From positions 1 through 64,000 of the forward strand of contig VXIS01000204.1 in the NCBI GenBank assembly GCA_008704415.1: a DNA stretch of 64,000 nucleotides. Direction: 5' to 3'. A program made the position numbers and the translations under genes. Shown one piece after another: positions 28,576-39,707 of this stretch (its first letter is position 1; each line of letters starts with the position of its first letter). The notes beneath the pieces are model-generated. The model saw only the letters and a program-made list of their open reading frames with translations. It was not told the DNA's origin and did not search any database. Origin of the DNA: Sphaerosporella brunnea. Taxonomy: Eukaryota; Ascomycota; Pezizomycetes; Pezizales; Pyronemataceae.

Positions 28576-31440
28576 CACAGCTCGTCGGCGACCAGCGATT
28601 CCTCATGTGGTCCGGGGACTCTACTCTGGTTAATTGTCCTGTAGATTATGTCCTCATCAGCGCAGGTGCAGGTGTACCCCACCATCCGTTCAAGGCTGTT
28701 CGATCTGCAGCACAGTCCGTCATTCCGTCCGGTCCCTGCTGGTTATGTTTTTGGGTAGTTTCGGGGCGATATACTCCTGCTGCAGCCAGAGTTCCTCACG
28801 GGCCGGGGCGGTCTGCAGGTCGGCCTGGACGGTCTGCCATAGTCCAGTTATGCCTCATATATCTTGCTGCAGTTTGATCAGGTTCTCAGGAGAACCAGGC
28901 GGTTGTTGGTTTCCCTGTGCGGTGAGTAGTAGTGTGCTACTCGCAAATACCATCCAGTCTCTCGATCTTTGGAATATTGCGTTTGATGGACCAGATGTCC
29001 CGGAACTTTGTTCACTTCCGCCACCGGATAGATCGTTTTGGGCCGTGAGTTTTCGGTGGTTGCTCCTGGCATGACTGAGGCAGCGTTCGTGGGTACCGTA
29101 TTGGCGGTTTGTCAGGTATTCGAGCCTCAATGTGCGAACGCGTACGGCTGCCTAACGGAACTGACGCGTTGGTAGAGCGGGCAACACGGGCATCGCAGTG
29201 ATATCTAGCTAGAGGAGGTGGCACGGTAAACCGGTTGGTCATGGACAGCCTGCGACCCAGGCCTTGGATCAAGAGGATAAGCCCAGCTGGCGTAACCGTG
29301 CGGGCACTGGTCGTGCGCAGCACCGGTTATGGAGAACGTCATGAATAGTGTCAGCGCAGCAGCTGTGAGGGGAATTGAATAGACGTTGTTGATGATGCGC
29401 CAGCATGGGCTTGCTAGCACAGTGAAGCCCTATCCCCACAACCGACTGGAGGGCATCCGTTCTGTCAACGCTGCTCCCGCCATGATATACTGGATCATTG
29501 TCACTCCAGATGCGCAAATCGGCGGGTTAGCCACCGGGCGGCTGACGATTACAGACTCGTCACGCTTCCGTCGTGCGTGGGCCTAAACCGCCATCCTAAC
29601 CGCAACGTGTTCAGCGTAAGGTTCCACTCGTCAGTAGCCCAGGCCCGCAGCCCTGTTCCCGAGGTTCAGGGGCGTCACGAAGCTCTGTACTTCCTCTGCC
29701 GACCCGACACATCGTGCGGCGGAGGTGACAGACGCGGATGTAACAGATGAGTGTGCAAACTAACCCAACCAAGCGTGCGATATCTCAGAAATTGAGTGCA
29801 AGATACCTGCAGCAGTAGGTACCTCGCCAGGTATAATACGATGGTGAAAGGCCGAGTGCCAGCAGCCGTGGTAATGGACTACGTCTCTCGAACCAGGATC
29901 AAGGTGGGGAATGTGATGCCACGCGATTCGCATCTGAAGCATGAGTTTGGGCTTGGCCGAAGGCGCATGACCCACCCGGAGACAACGCACATCGCGGGTT
30001 GCGTGACAGGACCCATCAGGCCAGGCTTTTTTTCACGTCCTTCCGCCGGAATTAGCCCATCGCATGACTGCGTTGTTTGGGCAGGGCCACTACGTCCGAG
30101 TTTTCACAGAACATCCTTTCAAAGCTTTGTACAGGCTACAGCTGGGTGAGAAGCTAGACGTGCCCTTCCAAGGGCTGCGGTGACGATCAATGATCTCCTC
30201 AGGGCCTGCACCCATACGGTCACCTTCACGCATCATACGTTTGCTGCGGAAAGAGACTTTGCGGATAGTCGAGCAGGGGCATATAATTGCGCTCTGTGAT
30301 GAGCACACACATCCGCGGTCGAAGGGAGAGTGCGCAGGTTCAGGGTACCATGCGGGTCATCGCGAGATGGTAGCCCTTAGTAGCGGGCGGCCGCTGCAGT
30401 CCAGCAGTGTTGACAGGGTGAGCGCTGTTTGGATCACGCGGACACAGGTGGGCGACCTCTGTAGCGGCGAACAACGCGATTTTTAGAACATACGTAGGAG
30501 AGGTGTATATACGCCCGAAACAACGCTCGCGCGCGTAAGAGCACAAACGGTAATTGACGCCGTCAATCAGCGATGTCGTTTCGGCAAAGGCCCGGGCAGC
30601 GGGGGGCAGCTATCTATCCACCTACGTTGCATCCCATGAGTGCACTTGTGAGATGTCACCGTTTGCGCTTCCTACGGCGTAAAGTTACAGGTCGACCAAT
30701 ACAGTCATTAGCTATCAAGCCGGTTGTAAATTCCCTCAAACTGCGGGGGTGTGGGGCGTCAACGTAGACAACGAGCTTACAACTATAGTTAGCAATGTGA
30801 GCGTCGTGTCCTACTAGCAGCATCCAAAGAGCAGAGACAAAGCTCCAGTTGGAAGCCAGGCGATCGTCAGAGGCATAGTCGGTCGTCACGATAGCTGGCC
30901 GACCCTGGTGGTCTCCTTCAGCCAACCAGTGAGGCCGACCTATCAGGTTTGCCAGGATGCATTTTTCCAATATCAACCCGTCGTAACCATCGATTGAATT
31001 GGCCGGTGCACTCCACGCAAAGCGGTATGATATGCACATCACGACGCCACTCTTTTCAACGACCAAACGTCAACCGCCTTTTGTGAGCAACAGAGAAATG
31101 ATATCACCAACCTATGTGTCCCACTGAATTTACAGGAAATTTTCCAACTTGTCAATTCTGTTTTTGGGGTGGCGTAAGAATGACCTCGGCAGCAAACGCG
31201 TGCATTTAAAAGGCGAACCAACCACGCCAGACAGACGCAAGACCGAGTGAAAAAAAAAAAAAGAAAAATAAGCAACACAAACGCCAATTTTTGTTTGTTT
31301 TACCTCGGATGATTTTCACGCTCTGCCTCCGGTGGCTGGTTTCCATAGACGCGCTGGATCGGTGATGCACTGCATCGTGGCTGATGACGCATCCTATCGG
31401 CCGAGTGTTCAGCTGGCATGGTACGCGCCGGACATGCGTC
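28576..31440. other. No gene recognised
   Basis: Only short frames occur here; the most protein-like is the minus strand 31066-30656 (136 codons), without a recognisable family. A 13-nt A-run lies near 31249-31261. Confidence 0.35.
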
Positions 31441-31457
31441 TCAGCCTCATCGCGTAC

Positions 31458-31493
31458 ACAAACACCAACAACAACAACAACAACAACAACAAC
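31458..31493 (+). repeat. (CAA)n microsatellite before the nuclease start codon
   Basis: Ten or so CAA units end five bases before the ATG at 31498. Because of its position it is more likely 5' UTR than coding. Confidence 0.8.
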
Positions 31494-31497
31494 GGCG

Positions 31498-32610
31498 ATG
31501 CCCGCGAAAAAGAATCGAGTCAACAAAGGCGCGAAGAAGGACGTCGAGGTCGCGGCGAACCGAAAGCGGCGTGACCACGAGGAGGACTCCGCCACGCATC
31601 GCGTTGAAGCTCGGCTCGCAGCCCTGGAGCTGTCCGAGATCGGCCCCGCAACACCCGCACGCGTCGTTCAATACCTCCTCCCCACCGCCACGCCCGTCAG
31701 CCTGTACGCGTACCTGGCTTCCTTCCGGCCGGAGCCACCATCGATCGGCGAAGACGCGACGACCGGCGCCAACACGCGTAACAGCGCGCAATACCGCTTC
31801 AGCGACATACGCGACCCCGTGGGCGTGTGGACCGACTTTAGCCTCGCCAGCTGCCGCGCGCGGTTCGGCGCCCAGCTGCGCGCTACGCCGATCAGCGAGC
31901 AGCCGTCGCTGATCTCGCCGCAGAAAGACATCGACGAGAACGTGATCGGGAGCGAACCGTCGGTGGTGACTTTCCTCGTGCGCACGCTGTTCCCGCATCT
32001 CAACCGTGCGCTGCGCGTGTGCGAGTTCGCGGAGCGTGACCGCGCCGGCGCCGACCACAAGTCGCAGGCGGATCGCGTCGGCATCACGTTCCCGCAGAGG
32101 CAGGTGCGGCTCGTAGGCGAGGTCAAAGTGTCGTGGAAGTGGCGCTCGTCGTGGCGCGATCTGCCGTCCCGTTCCCATCGCGGCGTCGAGTACAGGCAGG
32201 TGCTGAGTCAGGTGCACAGCTACATGAACGCTGCCGGCTGCCGCTGGGGCTATGTGGTCACCGACCGCGAGTTCGTTGCGCTGCAGCGCGGCGATCACTT
32301 CGGTGAGCTGCACGTGGCCGAGGCCGTTCCGCTCTTCGGCGGCGGGCGGGGTGCGTGGACGCCCGCGCTGGCGGCGTGGTATTTGTATGCGCTGGCGCAG
32401 GCGGAGGGCGACGACTGGAAACTCACGCCGTTGTCGAGGTCCCGCCAGGGGAAGACTGTTGATATCGGTCGCGTTGAAGCGTTCCCTCATGTTGAAGCGA
32501 CATTGCGGCGCAGTGCGAGGGTGCGCGAGGTGCAGGCCCGGAACGAGGCTGGGAGCGCCGCACAGGCTGAGCAGGTTGGGAGTGCTGGGCGGGGTAGGCG
32601 TGGAAAATGA
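31498..32610 (+). CDS. Predicted PD-(D/E)XK nuclease of a fungal GEVK family
   Basis: The 370-residue protein opens with a lysine-rich, NLS-like segment (MPAKKNRVNKGAKKD, then RKRRDHEE). The middle carries the pattern of a restriction-endonuclease fold: D192 in QADRVGI, then G207-E208-V209-K210 (VGEVKVSWKW), followed by YRQVLSQVHSYMN and RWGYVVTDREFVALQR, a helix-strand pair conserved in a widespread fungal protein family. The C-terminus is basic. I chose ATG 31498 because it has a good context (GGCG ATG C) and follows a CAA repeat; the frame is open from 31384, which would add 38 residues of mostly threonine. No intron is needed. A kinase-like gene lies 607 bp downstream in the same direction. 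Such nuclease and kinase modules occur in fungal effector/conflict proteins, but function here is not shown. Confidence 0.75.
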   Translation: MPAKKNRVNKGAKKDVEVAANRKRRDHEEDSATHRVEARLAALELSEIGPATPARVVQYLLPTATPVSLYAYLASFRPEPPSIGEDATTGANTRNSAQYRFSDIRDPVGVWTDFSLASCRARFGAQLRATPISEQPSLISPQKDIDENVIGSEPSVVTFLVRTLFPHLNRALRVCEFAERDRAGADHKSQADRVGITFPQRQVRLVGEVKVSWKWRSSWRDLPSRSHRGVEYRQVLSQVHSYMNAAGCRWGYVVTDREFVALQRGDHFGELHVAEAVPLFGGGRGAWTPALAAWYLYALAQAEGDDWKLTPLSRSRQGKTVDIGRVEAFPHVEATLRRSARVREVQARNEAGSAAQAEQVGSAGRGRRGK

Positions 32611-32879
32611 TGGGCATCTTCACTTTTATGCGTTTACGATTTACGATTTTCAACGACGATTGTTGTTTCTTTGTTTGTTGTGTTCGACTTGATTTGTTTG
32701 CTTTATTTGGTTTATTTGGTTTATTTGGTTTGTTTGATTTGTTTGATTTGTTTGATTTGTTTGATGATTCGGTTGATTTATTTGATTTCTTTGATTATTT
32801 GCGTCTGTATTTGTTCGTTTGTCGGTTGGTTTGTTTATTGCTGGTATATCCGTTTGTTATCGTGTCGACTACAACATTT
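32611..32879. other. T-rich low-complexity spacer
   Basis: Repeated TTTGGTTTAT and TTTGATTTGT words fill 32690-32790. It could be a 3' UTR or terminator region of the nuclease gene; there is no coding sequence. Confidence 0.6.
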
Positions 32880-33027
32880 GGATCGCAAGCCGTCTGCATC
32901 ATATCTTATCTTTTTCGGATCGCAACCCGTCCGGATCACATCTTATCTCGGTCGGATCGCAAGCCGTCCACATCTTATCGTATCTCTCCCGGATCGCAAC
33001 CCGGCTGGATCTTATCTTATCTCTCTC
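32880..33027 (+). repeat. 37-bp tandem repeat, four units
   Basis: Units start at 32880, 32917, 32954 and 32991, each with GGATCGCAA(G/C)CCG and ending in a CTTATCT-type stretch. They lie between the two genes, about 190 bp before the kinase start. Confidence 0.85.
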
Positions 33028-33217
33028 AGCCGAGCACGATATCTTATCTGTGTGACCATCTGATTGCCCCGCGACTCCGCTCCGTGTACTAAGGCTTATG
33101 TCAGCCTCCACCGTTGCCATGTCAACCAGACGTAAACAATAACATCCCAATCCCAAGCTCCGTTCCGCTCACTACCCAACACCACACTCTCACCCTCGAC
33201 GCTTAGCATCACCAACC

Positions 33218-34500
33218 ATGCCTACGAAGAGACCGCTTTCTTTCGATGCCGCTGAATCCCTTCCGAACAAGAAGCAGCGCTGCTGCCTGTATGTGCTCTG
33301 CCTCCCTGCACCGGCCTCCGCTGTTCGACTTTGTGCTCTGTCGCGCGAGCAATGGCTGACAGCTGTAGACCCCCTGATAACACGCCGACAGCTCATCGTT
33401 ACAACCTGCGTAAGCGTCGCCGCTGCGATGAAGTCCAGCCCCCCGTCGCCGCAAAGAAGACAAAGACATTGCCCGCTGCCGAAAAGAAGTTGCGCCCGAA
33501 ACGCGATGCCCGGCGTCGAATCCGTCCTGACACCACATCGCCGCCGTCCTTGAATCATCACGCAAGCACATGCCGCTGTTCACCGCCTAGCCCTATCTCT
33601 ACCGTCGCAGCGGCGCCGTCGCCGCCGCCGTCATCGCCGTCCTCGATCTCCACGTCTATAACTACGTCGCTGCCGCCGTCCTCTACCTTTGCCTCAACCG
33701 CCACGTCGCCAGCGCCTTCTGAAAGCCGCAAGGCACTGCCCTCTCCACCGCCCGCCTCGGATATCGATCCGTGGCCAACCTTCCTCCCAGCCATCGAAGA
33801 CCGAGACGAACCCATTGCCGTCACCACGATTCCCTTCCTCACCGACTTCTCCTGCACCTTCGTTCGCGAGCTCCAAAGCAACGACACTGCTGCGGTCCTT
33901 GTTGTGTCTATGCCTGACGCCACCCAGCGCATCCTCAAGCTGTTCCTTCCAGAGCCGAATGCGTGGATCGATCCCTTTTCCGCCGAATACAGCGCCTACT
34001 GCTCGCTCGTCCACCACGGCGTCTCCCTGCCACCTTCTACATCCGCGAGGCGCGTGGTACCCTACTGCTACGGCGCTGTCAACATTCAGCCTCTTCGCCA
34101 GATGAAACGTGCAAGGGTCTGGAAGAATCCCCTCAAGAAAGTCAAGAAACCATTGTTCGGCCTGCTGCTGGAGTTCATTCCGGATGCGCCCTCGATACTC
34201 AACGCTCCGGAGCGCCTCGCTCGCCGCCCTGAATTGGTGGCAGATGTCCTTGCAGCGCTGGGTATGGTACATAGTGCCGGGGTTCTCCACCAGGACGACA
34301 TGCCGAGGAATATTCTCATCGACGGCAACGACGGAGTGTGGTGGATCGACTTTGGTTGCGCTCTCACCACTGCGTATAATAAGATTCATCCAAACTGGTT
34401 CCAGGGAGAGCGACGCAGAGTCAAAGAACTCCTGACGAACGATGTCATTCCGGCGGAGCTTGAGGGGCGCGTACCGACGTGGCGCACTCTTGGCTGGTAG
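33218..34500 (+). CDS. Protein-kinase-fold protein, one intron
   Basis: The gene model joins exon 33218-33288 to 33363-34500 and gives 402 residues. Exon 1 begins MPTKRPLSFD and has a bipartite basic signal (KR...NKKQR); exon 2 adds RKRRR and KKTK clusters, then a long proline/serine-rich linker. The kinase-like domain fills the C-terminal ~250 residues: a strand with the likely ATP-binding lysine (RILKLFLPE), a catalytic loop HQDDMPRN (H333, D335, N340) and WIDFG (D353). There is no glycine-rich loop, as in the aminoglycoside-phosphotransferase-like and small fungal kinase groups. The upstream sequence is pyrimidine-rich with ACCAACC before the ATG. It lies downstream of the nuclease gene, and both share the MP(A/T)K(K/R) start. 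The substrate is unknown. Confidence 0.75.
33289..33362 (+). other. Predicted 74-bp intron in the kinase gene
   Basis: Donor GTATGT, a GGCTGAC branch-like site directly before the acceptor ACAG. Joining restores the frame (phase 2) and extends the protein from a weak internal start to MPTKR. Confidence 0.65.
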
Positions 34501-35958
34501 AGGGCGAGAATCCGAACCGGGCAGGGGAGCAGCTTGATCGCCGTGGAACAGTCAACACCACCACCTACACAAGCACACGACATCGACGGTATGTCTCTGC
34601 ACGTAATTGCAAGGGATGCCGCTTTTGGTCGTTCCGGGAGGCAACCGGCGGACGCGGAAGGTGCGTGAGGATGGGGGAGGTACGTCACGATGAGGCATGC
34701 TGGGTGGATTGTGCGCGCTGAGTGCATTACAATGTAGGGCGTGGGTGGGGGGCACGGGGATCTGGAAATTAAATATTAAAAACGAGAAAAGAATAACATT
34801 ATTGCTGGGGATGACGGATATGGGCTGGGAGGGATTCGGCGGGCTATATGGATATGGATATGGATATGGATAAGGCGTGAGGACGAGAACGGGTTTGTAC
34901 ATGTTGTATCAAATGGGGCAGCGGGTTGGTGCGGGGATGGGCTGTAGCGCGCGTCGAAATTCAATGAGCTTGCTTATTGGGATATGGATTGCGGCCTCTG
35001 AAACGTGAGCTCTTCTACTCGCCGCCTCCTCGGCCGTTTGAGCTGTATTCCTTTCCTCCCGCATCGTTCTTAGCTAGTTTGCCTTGGTGCGCCGTCGTGC
35101 TCGCTGTTGCGGTATGGAGAAGCTGCCGGCACCAGGAAGGCTACACTTCGAGTACTGAACACACACCACTATAGTATACCGGTAGGTGGGATCTTACGGG
35201 AGGGAAGAAAATCACGCAACAAACTGGAAACTCTTCAGGCACCTGTGTTCGATGCTCCACGCAGTGCAGTCAGTCGGGGGGGGGGTATCTTATACTCGAA
35301 TTTCGAACTGCGGGAGGGAGGTATTTGTTGTTTTTGATATGCAACAGAGTTCTCCCGCACGGGCCGGTCCGTGAAGCCACATGACGCGGAGCGGAAATCG
35401 ACGAGATGGGCCGCGGTATACATTCTCTTCTAACCGGTGCAGGTGGGGCTCATGCGGCTGGTGACGTCTGCATCCACCAGCGCGGGGAAGAGCGTTGATG
35501 CCCGGTTCAGCTGTGGAATATACTGCGCTGGAGAGGTTATCGCTGACTATCGGGAATCGGAAGCCGTCTGTGGCGTTGGTGCTGAGCAGGTCCCTCGGTG
35601 CGGTGCATTTGGTGTTGCAGGATGATGGGATTATCGGTGCCGCTATCCGATGTGGCTGCACGTCCATTAGATGTACCTGTCTGGACAAGCCCACACAAGA
35701 ACGTTAAGCGGGTCGCGGGGTAGAAAATGCGCCAGCGGGGTTGGGGGGAAGCTTAGTATTTGAAACAAACTGGCGTTTTTCACCAGCACTTCACTCACAT
35801 TGCACACAGAGGTTTCTTCACCGCCGTCGTTTCATTTGATGTTACATATGCCAGTAAGCCGGTTCTTGCCGCAGTTTGATCCGTAATGGGGTATGGTTTT
35901 TGGCATTTGTTGCTGCGAATCATCGTCGAAGCCTGTTTTTGGGTTGCCCGCAATAACC
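34501..35958. other. No gene recognised; microsatellites
   Basis: A (GGATAT)4 microsatellite lies at 34848-34871 and a ten-base G-run at 35276-35285. Frames of 60-130 codons occur on both strands without recognisable domains. Confidence 0.4.
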
Positions 35959-36199
35959 TGTTGAGAGAAAAGATTGCTTGTTGACCCCAAAGTTCCCCGC
36001 AGCGGGAGCTTCGGGGTGTTTATATCCATAAGTCGGCCAAAAGCCGCGTGGGCAAAACAACAGGAAAAGGACAACTATCAAACTACGGGAAACGGAAAAC
36101 AAGAAATCTAGACCCTCGGTCTCCACCCGAAAATCCTTCACGGTTGCCACCCGAAATCCTTTTCCCGCACTCCCCCGTTGCCCATGCGGTTGCTAATCA
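35959..36199 (-). repeat. 3' LTR of the gag-only copia element
   Basis: 241 bp, homologous to 37715-37958, e.g. GGCAAAACAACAGGAAAAGG and GAAATCTAGACCC in both. A TATATAAAGG box lies just outside at about 36213-36222. Confidence 0.75.
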
Positions 36200-37500
36200 G
36201 AAAGAAAGGACATATATAAAGGAAAGACAGATTCAAATCCAATCAATCCAATTTCCGCCACTAACGCCTTGTGCTTAACGGTGAAGACGGGGTCGGATAG
36301 CTTAGATGTGGCCACTATGTCGTCGAAGATTGTGAAGAGGAAGGAATGCTTGGGTGATGCGTCATCATAAGGACTAGCATCGGCTGCCGCTAGATTGGCC
36401 GTGGACTCAGAACTTAAAATCTGATCATTCGGAATACAAGCAGTAGCCAGCCTTTTTGCGTAAGCCTCCCACCGTTCGGGGTGACGACACTGATGCCTAG
36501 TGTGGCCACTGTGGCCGCATCCCTCACACTCGACCTTGAGATGTTTTGCCTTATCTCCGGCGCCGGATAAACCTTGAGGCTGAACATTGAAGCTGGAGCC
36601 ATTGCCGCGGGTAGGTTCTTTTGCCGGCGTGTGACAAATAGCGCTGCTTCTGGTAAAAGTCCTTTCCATCGTCGAAGATCGGCCTCAAAGGCTATAAGCT
36701 CAATCATGATTTCGTTGGGATCTGTTGCTTTGCCGCTGACGTTCATCGAAGTGGTGAAGCCGAGCCATTCAGGGCTTGTGGGCAGGTTGGACATGAGATA
36801 GAATGAACGCCAATTGTCCGTGACCTTGATGCCGCAGATCGGAAGGTCGTTGATAATCTTATCCTGGGCCGCGATCCATCCGGTGACCGAAGGAAAATCC
36901 TCTAGCTTGCAGGTTGCAAGCTTCGCCTGCTCGTACTGGCTATCGAGCTTTATCACCTTTTCGAAGTCGGATTTGATGGGCCCCCAAAGAACTCGTGGAT
37001 CATTGTACTTCGAAGCGCGGTACCGCTGCCGGACGCTGGGTTCGAGAGCATGACAGACGGTCCCGCATGCTTTAGTCCGCTTCTCATCATACTTGTCGTT
37101 TTCAAGCATAAGCGTTTCGTGTTTCTGGAGATACGTTTCGTCGTCGGATGCCGGGTCAAACTCCCAGGTCTGCAGGTCCGGAGGCGGATGATTTACGGTT
37201 CGATTGACGGCTCGCGAAGTGATTGGCGGCCGCCGCGCCGGAGGGACCGGAATTCACTCGGTGCCCCCGTAACAATGCGCCATAGACCTAGTCGCTTGAG
37301 GACATCTTGCATATCCAAGACCCAAGCGCGATTGTTGTGCTCATGGAGCTTTGTAATCACCGTCGCGGTGGTCGAAATATTTGGAGACGGGCCGTACAGG
37401 TTTTGGTTGGTTGTCAGTGCGCAGGTGACTGGGAAGGAAAGACTTGGCGAGGCGAGAATAGTCAGACGGGAGGTGACTATCAATGGTGTTCAGGCAGTCA
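36193..37500 (-). pseudogene. copia-type Gag with CCHC knuckle, in three frames
   Basis: Reading from 37483, the first frame carries the Gag N-terminal pattern LHEHNNRAWVLDMQDVLKRL and GLWRIVTG. Near 37190-37220 the frame shifts into PPPDLQTWEFDPASDDETYL and continues with MLENDKYDEKRTKACGTV, the central helices and FPSVTGWIAAQDKI. Near 36600-36640 a second shift leads to the zinc knuckle CEGCGHSGHTRHQC (C-x2-C-x4-H-x4-C) and the C-terminus, which stops at 36193 just inside the LTR. So Gag is complete in content but broken by two frameshifts. It belongs to the copia UBN2/DUF4219-like group and is not closely similar to the Gag at 1-839. Confidence 0.75.
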
Positions 37501-37625
37501 GAGCGGAGGTGACTGTGAACAGACTCGGCGATGGGAGATAGTCAGAGTGGAGGTGGCTATCAACAGGTTCAGGCAGTGAGACCGGAGGTGACTGTAAACA
37601 GAGTGACTGTCGGTGATTGAGTGCC
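37430..37625 (-). repeat. Degenerate tandem repeat in the leader of the copia element
   Basis: Words like GGAGGTGACT(A/G)T(C/G)AA and CAGGCAGTGAGA recur at about 37465, 37505, 37550 and 37587 with a ~40-bp step between the primer site and gag. Confidence 0.6.
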
Positions 37626-37702
37626 GAGGTTCTTCGGCAAACGGACAGGGAAGAGCAAAGGTACGGAGAAAAGCTTGAACCACTTTTCAGCGGAAGCGTA
37701 GG

Positions 37703-37714
37703 GGGCTAATAACC
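37703..37714 (-). promoter_or_regulatory. Primer-binding-like site of the gag-only copia element
   Basis: GGGCTAATAACC differs by one base from the site at 917-928 and touches the LTR edge at 37715, as expected for tRNA-iMet priming. Confidence 0.5.
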
Positions 37715-37958
37715 TGTTGAACAACGAGGACTTCATTGAGAGAGGATATATAGCTTCGTTGGTTCAACGTCGGAGGGCGAGTGTCAGGCATTTATATGCA
37801 GCACCGCGTAGGCAAAACAACAGGAAAAGGACAAATATCAAACTACGGTAAACGGAAACAAGAAATCTAGACCCACACCCGCCACCCGAAAATCATTCTC
37901 GGTTGCCACCCGAAAGCCTTTTCCAACACTCCGCCGTTGCCCATGTGGTCGCAAATCA
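37715..37958 (-). repeat. 5' LTR of the gag-only copia element
   Basis: 244 bp, begins TGTTGAAC and ends GCAAATCA on the plus strand; homologous to 35959-36199. Confidence 0.75.
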
Positions 37959-38778
37959 CAAATCAAATCAGTGGGACAAGTCCAAACAAGACCAACCAAA
38001 CGGCATGCATATTCTCTCAATGTGACTGTCAGATTATTGGTTGCGTTAAAATCTCATGTGTTGTGCGAGTTATCCCCCGAGTGCGCAGCAGTGGTATGCA
38101 TGCACGAAAAAACAAAAACACATCTGACCATCAATATGCGAAATTGATTGATGCGCAGGTTACAAACAGCCACAGTTGGTCCTGTGACCACAGAGGGAAT
38201 GGGTTTCCACACTCCGTTGGGCATACAGATAGCTGATATCACTCTTGCGCTGGTGTGCAACAACGAGCAATACGGTTGGCCACCCTCTTGGGTTGTTTAA
38301 TTCCCTTAGCAGTTCTGTGTAGCCATTGGTGATTGGATTGCCTGTACTGTCCTGCACCTGGTCCGCCGGCACGGTTTGGAAGCTCATGGGCTGAGGGTGT
38401 AGGACGACATTTGCAGCCTGTTGTTCAAGGCATGGCCTTTATGAGATATCACTCACGATACCACAAGGGATTATTTTTGTCAAAGCAATCTTGTGAGTAT
38501 AGAAGTAAATGCGATTCATGACAAGCAATAACCGCCTCAGTTGGCGAACAATCCAACTTGAGATTGCTGGTTGTACTCAATCTTAATATGACCCTACTGC
38601 GGCTTAAAAACACAGAGGTTGTTTTGTATTCAGATCACGGAACAGGTGGACGATATTCTGTCCCTTACTATAGAAAACATAGGTGCCAGATAGTTTAGGA
38701 CCTAATTTGAGTTTAACTAACTTTTTGTGTTCTCAAATTGCTATTTGGGTGATGAGTAAGCACGCCAGCACTGATCTA
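37959..38778. other. No gene recognised
   Basis: Only short frames without domains. Confidence 0.4.
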
Positions 38779-38786
38779 GACCTGAT
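38779..38786. repeat. 8-bp TSD, left (hAT-N copy b)
   Basis: GACCTGAT, identical to 39700-39707. Confidence 0.92.
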
Positions 38787-39699
38787 CAGGGGTTCCAATA
38801 GTCCGGGCGCCCGCCAGTCCAAACGGGGCCCGACAGAGTGGGTCAGGTCGGGCCGACGGTTGGTACAGCCTGATAGGTTCGGACCAACGTTCACAAAGCC
38901 TGGACATCTGATAGGTGCCGCCCAGGTCCGGTTATGCAGGGTGATGCCAAAAGCGCACATCGTCGTCATGGTCGGGCTCTCCTGACGGTTCACGAAAATG
39001 TGCGGTGCCGATCGCAATCAAAAAGCTTGTTGATTCCCCGCACTTTTGCCGTCGGCAGGATCCAATCATTGCACCATCGGTATGAGCCGGAGTTCGTAGC
39101 AGATTGGAACTTCTGACGTGATGCTGAGAGATCCAAGATTCGCGCGACCGAAAGGGCATGGCGGACGGAATCTTGCACCTTATGGCGAATTTTACTGGGG
39201 ACAACCCCGTTTTTTTGCGTATTTTTGGAGATTTTGCGGCGGTTTGAGAAGATTTCCAATCCTGACGTGATGCTCACATATCTAAACGTCCCGTCAAGCC
39301 CGAGAATAGTGTTTGCACACCATTCAAGCTCTGTTAGACGAACGTGCTTTGAAGCGATCGAATGTCTGAAATCTTAGGCGACGGAAGATTTGGTTTATGG
39401 AGCGGGCTCTCACGTTCGCCAGGTCGAAGCAATGCTGGTTGATTTGGATCAGCCGGCCGCGGAAATGGCAGTATAATTTCTTTATGTAGCTCTTTCCTGT
39501 TTGTTAGAGCAATGATTCGTCAGGTTCCTGGCGGGCCCTGTAGGCATCGGAATTTTCTTGCCCTGATCGGGCCCTGTAGGCACATGGGTCTCCCTCGAAA
39601 AGGCCTGGTCGAAACCGGCCTGAATTTCAAAAGCCCGTTTGAAACAGTCCGGTTCAGGGGAGGCTAAACGCCAGACTGGCCGGACTATTGGCACCCCTG
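38787..39699 (-). mobile_element. Non-autonomous hAT-like element, copy b (913 bp)
   Basis: The ends are CAGGGGTTCCAATAGTCCGG and the inverse of CAGGGGTGCCAATAGTCCGG (one mismatch in 20), with perfect 8-bp duplications. It is inverted relative to copies a and c. Its inside is nearly the same as copy c at 41172 (both read WCNDWILPTAKVRGIN in one frame) but about 180 bp longer. No transposase is encoded. Confidence 0.93.
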
Positions 39700-39707
39700 G
39701 ACCTGAT
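39700..39707. repeat. 8-bp TSD, right (hAT-N copy b)
   Basis: GACCTGAT, identical to 38779-38786. Confidence 0.92.

Larger units (their letters stand above)
35959..37958 (-). mobile_element. Gag-only copia element between two LTRs (about 2 kb)
   Basis: Two similar segments, 35959-36199 and 37715-37958, both begin TGTTGA and end AATCA on the plus strand and share most of their sequence. Between them lie a primer-site-like sequence and a gag gene but no protease, integrase, RT or RNase H. The element is therefore internally deleted or was always non-autonomous. There is no clear polypurine tract before the left LTR and no matching 5-bp target duplication, so rearrangement is possible. Confidence 0.7.

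Noticed and set aside
31447..32490. 347-codon minus-strand frame
   Set aside because: Antisense shadow of the nuclease gene; arises from its GC-rich third codon positions.
33694..34389. 231-codon minus-strand frame
   Set aside because: Antisense shadow of the kinase gene.
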